Assembly (NCBI GenBank): GCA_023410875.1
Contig: JAEYPH010000014.1
Span: 1 to 64,000, forward strand
Origin: Bacillota bacterium
GTDB lineage: Bacteria; Bacillota; Clostridia; Christensenellales; UMGS416
Direction: 5' to 3'
Length of the DNA stretch: 64,000 nucleotides
Numbering within the stretch: the first letter of the stretch is position 1; every line of letters starts with the position of its first letter. A model generated the notes under the pieces. The model was given only the letters and a program-made list of their open reading frames with translations. It was not told the origin of the DNA and did not search any database. Both the position numbers and the translations under genes were made by a program. Positions 60,561 through 64,000 of this stretch are shown here, in pieces.

Positions 60561-61826
60561 GTGAAGAAATACGATTTGGCGGTACTGGGCGGAGGGTTTG
60601 CCGGCGCGGCTGCGGCAATCAGTGCGGCCAGGGCCGGGCTTGCGGTTTTGCTGGTGGAGAAAGCCAACTGCCTGGGCGGAGCGGCTGTGAATTCTCTGGT
60701 CAATCCGTTTATGCCCAACTACACGAAGACACCGGACCATCATGTGATGGAAAAGCATTCCCTGAGCCAGGGCATCTTTTTGGAGATTGTCGAAGAACTG
60801 CGCAGGCTCGGTGCGGCGGAAGGGAACCCGCCCTTCGTCTTCCATGAGGAGTACCTAAAGATCGTGCTCAACCGCATGGCGCTCGCCTCCAAGGTGGATC
60901 TGCTGTTTCACTCTTATCTGACGGACGCCCATACCGAAGAGGGCCGCATCCGGTCTGTGACGGTGGTCAACAAATCCGGCAAACAGCAGATCACGGCGGA
61001 TTATTTCATCGACGCCACAGGCGACGCGGACCTGGCGGTTTTGGCCGGGTGCCCCTTTCGGTTGGGCAGGGAAGGCGATGGCCTGTGCCAGCCTATGACG
61101 CTGTGCTTCCGGGTGGCCAATGTAGACATCGAAAAATACCACAAAGCCCGCCCGATGATCAACGGCCTGTATCAGCAGATGCGGGAGCAGGGGAAGATCA
61201 AGAACATCCGGGAGGATGTGCTGATCTTTTCCAACTTGATCGGCGGCGTTCTGCATTTCAACTCCACGCGCGTCGTGAAGCATAATCCGGTGGATGCCTT
61301 CGATCTGACCAGGGCGGAGATAGACGCCAGGGAGCAGGTGCTGGAGTTGTTCACCTTTATGAAAGAGAACATCGACGGGTTTCAGAACAGCGATCTGCTG
61401 ATGACGGCGCCGGAGATCGGCGTGAGAGAAAGCCGTATGATCGATGGCGAGTATGTGCTGACCGGCGAGGACCTCGTTGCATGCACCCGGTTTGACGACT
61501 CCATCGCCCTGGGGAATTACGACATCGATATCCATAACCCGGAGGGCAGCGGAACAAGCCATTACTATTTCCCCCAGGGCAAGTATTACACGATACCCTA
61601 TCGCAGCCTGGTTCCCCAGGGTGTGGACAATCTGCTGGTCGCCGGGCGCTGCATTTCCGCAACCCATGAGGCCCAAGCGTCCATCCGGATCATGCCGATC
61701 GTGTGCTGCCTGGGCGAGGCCGCCGGCACGGCGGCGGGCGTTGCCGCGCAGGACGGCTCGAAGTTCAAGCTGGTGGATGTAAAGAAGGTGCAGCAGAGGC
61801 TGCGGGAGCACGGCGCGGCGTTCTGA
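60561..61826 (+). CDS. FAD-dependent oxidoreductase, copy 4
   Basis: A 421-residue member of the same FAD_oxidored family as the three copies at 13-17 kb: DLAVLGGGFAGAAAAISAAR, LLVEKANCLGGAAVNSLVNP, YFIDATGDADLAVLAG, IGVRESRMIDGEYVLTGEDL and DNLLVAGRCISATHEAQASIR. The start is GTG with GGGGTGATG upstream. It stands alone about 45 kb from the sugar locus and has lower GC. The flavin site is intact; the substrate is unknown. A 99-base gap separates it from FapA. Confidence 0.85.
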   Translation: MKKYDLAVLGGGFAGAAAAISAARAGLAVLLVEKANCLGGAAVNSLVNPFMPNYTKTPDHHVMEKHSLSQGIFLEIVEELRRLGAAEGNPPFVFHEEYLKIVLNRMALASKVDLLFHSYLTDAHTEEGRIRSVTVVNKSGKQQITADYFIDATGDADLAVLAGCPFRLGREGDGLCQPMTLCFRVANVDIEKYHKARPMINGLYQQMREQGKIKNIREDVLIFSNLIGGVLHFNSTRVVKHNPVDAFDLTRAEIDAREQVLELFTFMKENIDGFQNSDLLMTAPEIGVRESRMIDGEYVLTGEDLVACTRFDDSIALGNYDIDIHNPEGSGTSHYYFPQGKYYTIPYRSLVPQGVDNLLVAGRCISATHEAQASIRIMPIVCCLGEAAGTAAGVAAQDGSKFKLVDVKKVQQRLREHGAAF

Positions 61827-61932
61827 CATAGCGGATCGTAAGCATAGCCAGCGGCCCAGGGTGATGCTTAGGAGATCGAGTTCGTATCTTAATTGCCGCA
61901 GCGGATATTATTTCCATCAGACTAGCCAAACA

Positions 61933-61964
61933 AAAAACCCCACGCAAAAGTGCGCGGGGTTTTT
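61933..61964 (-). terminator. Terminator behind the tRNA 3'-end copy
   Basis: AAAAACCCCGCGCA pairs with TGCGTGGGGTTTTT on the minus strand (one G-U pair), with a T-run. It lies directly behind the partial tRNA copy. Confidence 0.7.
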
Positions 61965-61966
61965 CT

Positions 61967-61989
61967 TGGCGTGCCCGAGAGGATTCGAA
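61967..61989 (-). pseudogene. Partial copy of the tRNA-Arg 3' end
   Basis: Twenty-three bases are identical to the 3' end of the tRNA-Arg gene, including the encoded CCA, acceptor strand and T-arm start. The remaining 54 bases of the tRNA are missing. It is a tandem-duplication scar or a relic attachment site. Confidence 0.7.
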
Positions 61990-62109
61990 GGTACAATGCG
62001 CTTGCGCGCGCCGTGCCTGCGCCGTTCCTGTCTCTCGTGAGGTGTCCTTGCTTCGCAGATCGTGTTCGTTTTTCTCTTGCTGTAGCGAAGGTTCTCCCTA
62101 TCAGACTAG

Positions 62110-62152
62110 CCAAACACAAAACCCCCGGTTAAAGCGGGGGTTTTGTGTTTGG
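62110..62152 (-). terminator. Terminator of tRNA-Arg
   Basis: A perfect 17-bp inverted repeat (62110-62126 with 62136-62152) with a T-run on the minus strand. The right arm overlaps the encoded CCA of the tRNA. Confidence 0.85.
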
Positions 62153-62226
62153 CGTGCCCGAGAGGATTCGAACCTCCGACCTCTTGATTCGTAGTCAAGC
62201 ACTCTATCCAGCTGAGCTACGGGCAC
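62150..62226 (-). tRNA. tRNA-Arg(ACG) with encoded CCA
   Basis: The minus strand folds into a cloverleaf. The acceptor is GTGCCCG/CGGGCAC, the D-arm GCTCAGCTGGATAGAGT, the anticodon stem CTTGA/TCAAG with loop CTACGAA (anticodon ACG), the T-arm CGGAGGTTCGAATCCTC, and the end is G-CCA. A34 is the substrate of TadA, encoded at 47439. Confidence 0.95.
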
Positions 62227-62383
62227 ATATTGGATTGCTGAAGTATTTTACAACGGCGACGCCTCGAAGTCAAGTCCTTTTCCACCACTTGCGAGATTGT
62301 CGGCAAAATGAGGAGAAACGACGGCTGCGCTTGACAAGCTCCGCGCCAGGACCTACGCTGGCATAAAAAGAGGAGCGGTCTGC

Positions 62384-62995
62384 ATGAATATCGTGGCATT
62401 CACCGGCGCGGGCATTTCCCGGCCATCGGGCATACCGACCTTTGAGGAGCTGGGAGACGACTTCCGGCACAGATTGAGCCGGCCGCTGTTCCAGCGCGAC
62501 CCCATGGCGGTGTATGAAACGCTGCTGACGCTGCGGGAAGCCTGCCTGCGCGCGCAGCCCAACGCCGCGCACATGGCGCTGGCACGCTTCGGTGTGCCGG
62601 TCATCACGATGAACATCGACGGCCTGCACCGTCGCGCCGGCACAGAGGACTTGATCGAGATCCACGGCGACATGGAAACGCTGCGGTGCGGCGATTGCAT
62701 GGGATCGTTTCCCTTTGAGCAAGTACGCATGGGATGCCATTGCCCGCGTTGTGGCGGATTGCTTCATCACAATGTGGTATTATATGGGGATTCCATACCG
62801 CTGCTTTCCACGGCGCTGGACAAGATAGCCGGTCACGGCGTGCTGCTGGTAGTAGGTACCAGCTTCGCCACATCCACTGCCGGCTATGCCGTCGATCATG
62901 CCCGCGCTTGTGGTCGCGAGGTCGTCGTGATCAACAGCGATGCCGAGCGGGAAGTGCCCCGATTCCTGGAACACGCGGATTTCCGCGGGTTTTGA
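62384..62995 (+). CDS. Short Sir2-family protein
   Basis: A 203-residue sirtuin-fold protein. NAD-binding motifs are FTGAGISRPSGIPTF at residues 6-20, the base motif TMNIDGLHRRAG, catalytic His in EIHGDM, and LVVGTSFATSTAG with VVVINSD for the Rossmann end. A zinc-type Cys cluster is present (RCGDCMG, CHCPRCGG). It is 30-40 residues shorter than CobB-type deacylases, mainly in the helical part after GIPTF, and the usual GAGxS-x-x-SGIPDFR becomes GIPTFEE (Arg missing). It may be an NAD-consuming deacylase or an NADase-type variant. AGAGGAG precedes the ATG. Confidence 0.8.
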   Translation: MNIVAFTGAGISRPSGIPTFEELGDDFRHRLSRPLFQRDPMAVYETLLTLREACLRAQPNAAHMALARFGVPVITMNIDGLHRRAGTEDLIEIHGDMETLRCGDCMGSFPFEQVRMGCHCPRCGGLLHHNVVLYGDSIPLLSTALDKIAGHGVLLVVGTSFATSTAGYAVDHARACGREVVVINSDAEREVPRFLEHADFRGF

Positions 62996-63067
62996 CGAAT
63001 ATGGGCGTTCGGATACCGTCTTATTTCACTTTTTAGAATGTAAATGTTCCAGATCAATAGAATGGTA

Positions 63068-63095
63068 TTGACAATTTTGAAATGTGAGGTACAAT
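63068..63095 (+). promoter_or_regulatory. Promoter in the long intergenic gap
   Basis: TTGACA and TACAAT with a 16-base spacer. It would give a leader of about 350 bases to the permease at 63455, or a separate short RNA. The 62996-63454 gap (459 bases) is AT-rich and has no supported coding region. Confidence 0.5.
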
Positions 63096-63236
63096 GAGCC
63101 TAGCCATTGCATTTGTTGATTCTGCTGAATTTTTTTCGGAAAGTCTGTGAAGATTCATACCCGGTGCGGTGGCGATTTTTTTCGGATTTTTATGGAAACG
63201 GTACCCTAAAAAAAGAGATTGATCAGAAGAAAGTGG

Positions 63237-63265
63237 TTGACATCCGCAAACGTACCTCATATAAT
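63237..63265 (+). promoter_or_regulatory. Full-consensus sigma-A promoter
   Basis: TTGACA (63237-63242), 17-base spacer, TATAAT (63260-63265), about 190 bases before the permease start. A second TATAAT follows at 63279-63284. This is the best promoter match in the window. Confidence 0.8.
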
Positions 63266-63454
63266 ATGCCGGCATGGGTATAATGCATGAATGGAACATA
63301 CCTATTGTTATGCGATTGATACAAGGATTGGCTGTGGGGAGCACAGAAAACGCCGAGGACGATCTGCACAAAGGTATGTAAAGGGCGTAAGGTCATGGTG
63401 AAGTTTGCAGTGTAACTGCCTTTGCATGATAAATGACGGGGAGGAATCGATGGA

Positions 63455-64000
63455 ATGGTAGGGGTCAAGTCTCCAGGTGGGGTGCCACGCAAACCAAAGA
63501 AAGAGTCGTTCATGAGGGAACTGGTCAAACAGTGGGATCTGCAGTTGATGGTCGTGCCTGCGCTGCTGTTTATTCTCCTGTTCTCGTATGTTCCCATGTA
63601 TGGCATTATGATGGCTTTCCAGGAATTCAGGATGGGCGATTTTCCGGGGTTCAGCAAATGGGAAGGCTTCAAGCAGTTTCAGTACCTTTTCAAAGATCCC
63701 AACTTTATGACAGTGCTGCGCAACACGGTGGCCATCAGCGGCTTGAAGCTGCTTATCTGCTTCCCGCTTCCGATCATATTGGCCATTGCGCTCAACGAAA
63801 TTACCAATCTTCCTTTTAAGAAATCTGTACAAACCATCAGCTATCTGCCGCACTTCATTTCGTGGGTTGTCGGCGCCACGCTGATGTTCGACTTCCTTTC
63901 CGCCGACAACGGAGCTGTCAACAACATGCTCAAGAGCCTGGGCCTGATCAAGGAACCGATCATGTTCTTTGGCAAGGGCGAATATTTCTGGCCGATCGCG
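63455..64000 (+). CDS. LplB-type sugar ABC permease, cut by the window end
   Basis: The first 182 codons of a carbohydrate permease are present; the gene continues past base 64000. The N-terminus KESFMRELVKQWDLQLMVVP, helix 1 ALLFILLFSYVPMYGIMMAF, the LRNTVAISGLKLLICFPLPI stretch and SYLPHFISWVVGATLMFDFL match the LplB family and the permease at 20090. GGGGAGG lies 10 bases before the ATG at 63455; an ATG at 63514 (MRELVKQW) is an alternative. A three-codon frame (ATG GAA TGG TAG) lies just upstream. It likely opens a second sugar transporter operon. Confidence 0.85.
   Translation, partial: MVGVKSPGGVPRKPKKESFMRELVKQWDLQLMVVPALLFILLFSYVPMYGIMMAFQEFRMGDFPGFSKWEGFKQFQYLFKDPNFMTVLRNTVAISGLKLLICFPLPIILAIALNEITNLPFKKSVQTISYLPHFISWVVGATLMFDFLSADNGAVNNMLKSLGLIKEPIMFFGKGEYFWPIA

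Larger units (their letters stand above)
61873..62240. repeat. Degenerate 184-bp tandem duplication around tRNA-Arg
   Basis: Two copies, offset by 184 bases, share AGATCG-GTTCGT, then ATCAGACTAGCCAAACA (61916 and 62100), then a terminator hairpin, then an exact 23-base match (61967-61989 with 62150-62172) that is the 3' end of the tRNA. After that the copies diverge: only the right one holds the whole tRNA. The right boundary is approximate. Confidence 0.75.

Noticed and set aside
63450..63461. Three-codon frame (ATG GAA TGG TAG) with a good ribosome site as a leader peptide
   Set aside because: It overlaps the permease start by chance-sized length and has no attenuator hairpin around it.
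1..64000. CRISPR array, rRNA operon, integrase or intact insertion sequence
   Set aside because: No regularly spaced repeats, no rRNA sequence and no transposase or recombinase motif found on either strand.

Overview
The window looks like chromosome of a high-GC member of the Bacillota (Clostridia-like; genus not determinable). Reasons: a DnaD-type and a DnaC/DnaI-type primosomal protein side by side; LplB/YtcP-type sugar permeases with a YesM/YesN-type two-component system; PadR, FapA (DUF342) and CPBP families; murG without any outer-membrane gene; strong AGGAGG ribosome sites; and many extended -10 (TGn-TATAAT-like) promoters. About 57 protein genes and one tRNA are supported. No rRNA, CRISPR array, integrase or intact insertion sequence was seen.

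Layout. 0-9 kb: a small secreted protein, an AraC regulator fused to a C39-like domain, then a rightward run of an E2-like acyltransferase, an acyl-CoA ligase, a GH78-type rhamnosidase, a Gfo/Idh/MocA oxidoreductase and a GNAT. 9-12.2 kb: leftward CPBP protease, AlkZ-like winged-helix protein and a zinc-type URO-D methyltransferase; a 3' remnant of a second URO-D gene lies between the first two. 12.2-24.7 kb: a long leftward sugar locus made of a YesN/YesM pair, two permeases, a solute-binding lipoprotein, three paralogous FAD oxidoreductases and a D-2-hydroxyacid dehydrogenase, closed by a terminator. 24.7-29.2 kb: an AraC regulator, then a rightward FG-GAP propeller, GH4 glycosidase and Gfo/Idh/MocA operon. 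These two halves read as one glycoside import, regulation and oxidation/cleavage locus, although the substrate cannot be read from sequence.

29-39 kb: exodeoxyribonuclease III; an ABC exporter pair with zinc ribbons flanking a DUF1854 protein; a lower-GC islet with a YdcF protein, a frameshifted acetyltransferase and a degenerate kinase-like protein; an anchored protein and a GNAT. 39-44 kb: a palindromic repeat element, then a PadR / HAAS-2TM / eight-fold 2TM-repeat membrane operon, a methyltransferase and a Myb-like regulator. 44-52 kb: a PcrA/UvrD helicase, a zinc-less URO-D protein coupled to tadA, an HD hydrolase, DnaC-like and DnaD-like genes with another palindromic repeat between them, and a coiled-coil/lipoprotein pair. 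52-57 kb: an OmpR-type two-component system, murG, and a VTC-domain plus DUF4956 pair. 57-64 kb: a flavin-binding protein, an AraC-GyrI regulator, a FapA protein, a fourth FAD oxidoreductase, tRNA-Arg(ACG) with a partial duplicate of its 3' end, a short Sir2 protein, and the start of another LplB-type permease cut by the window end.
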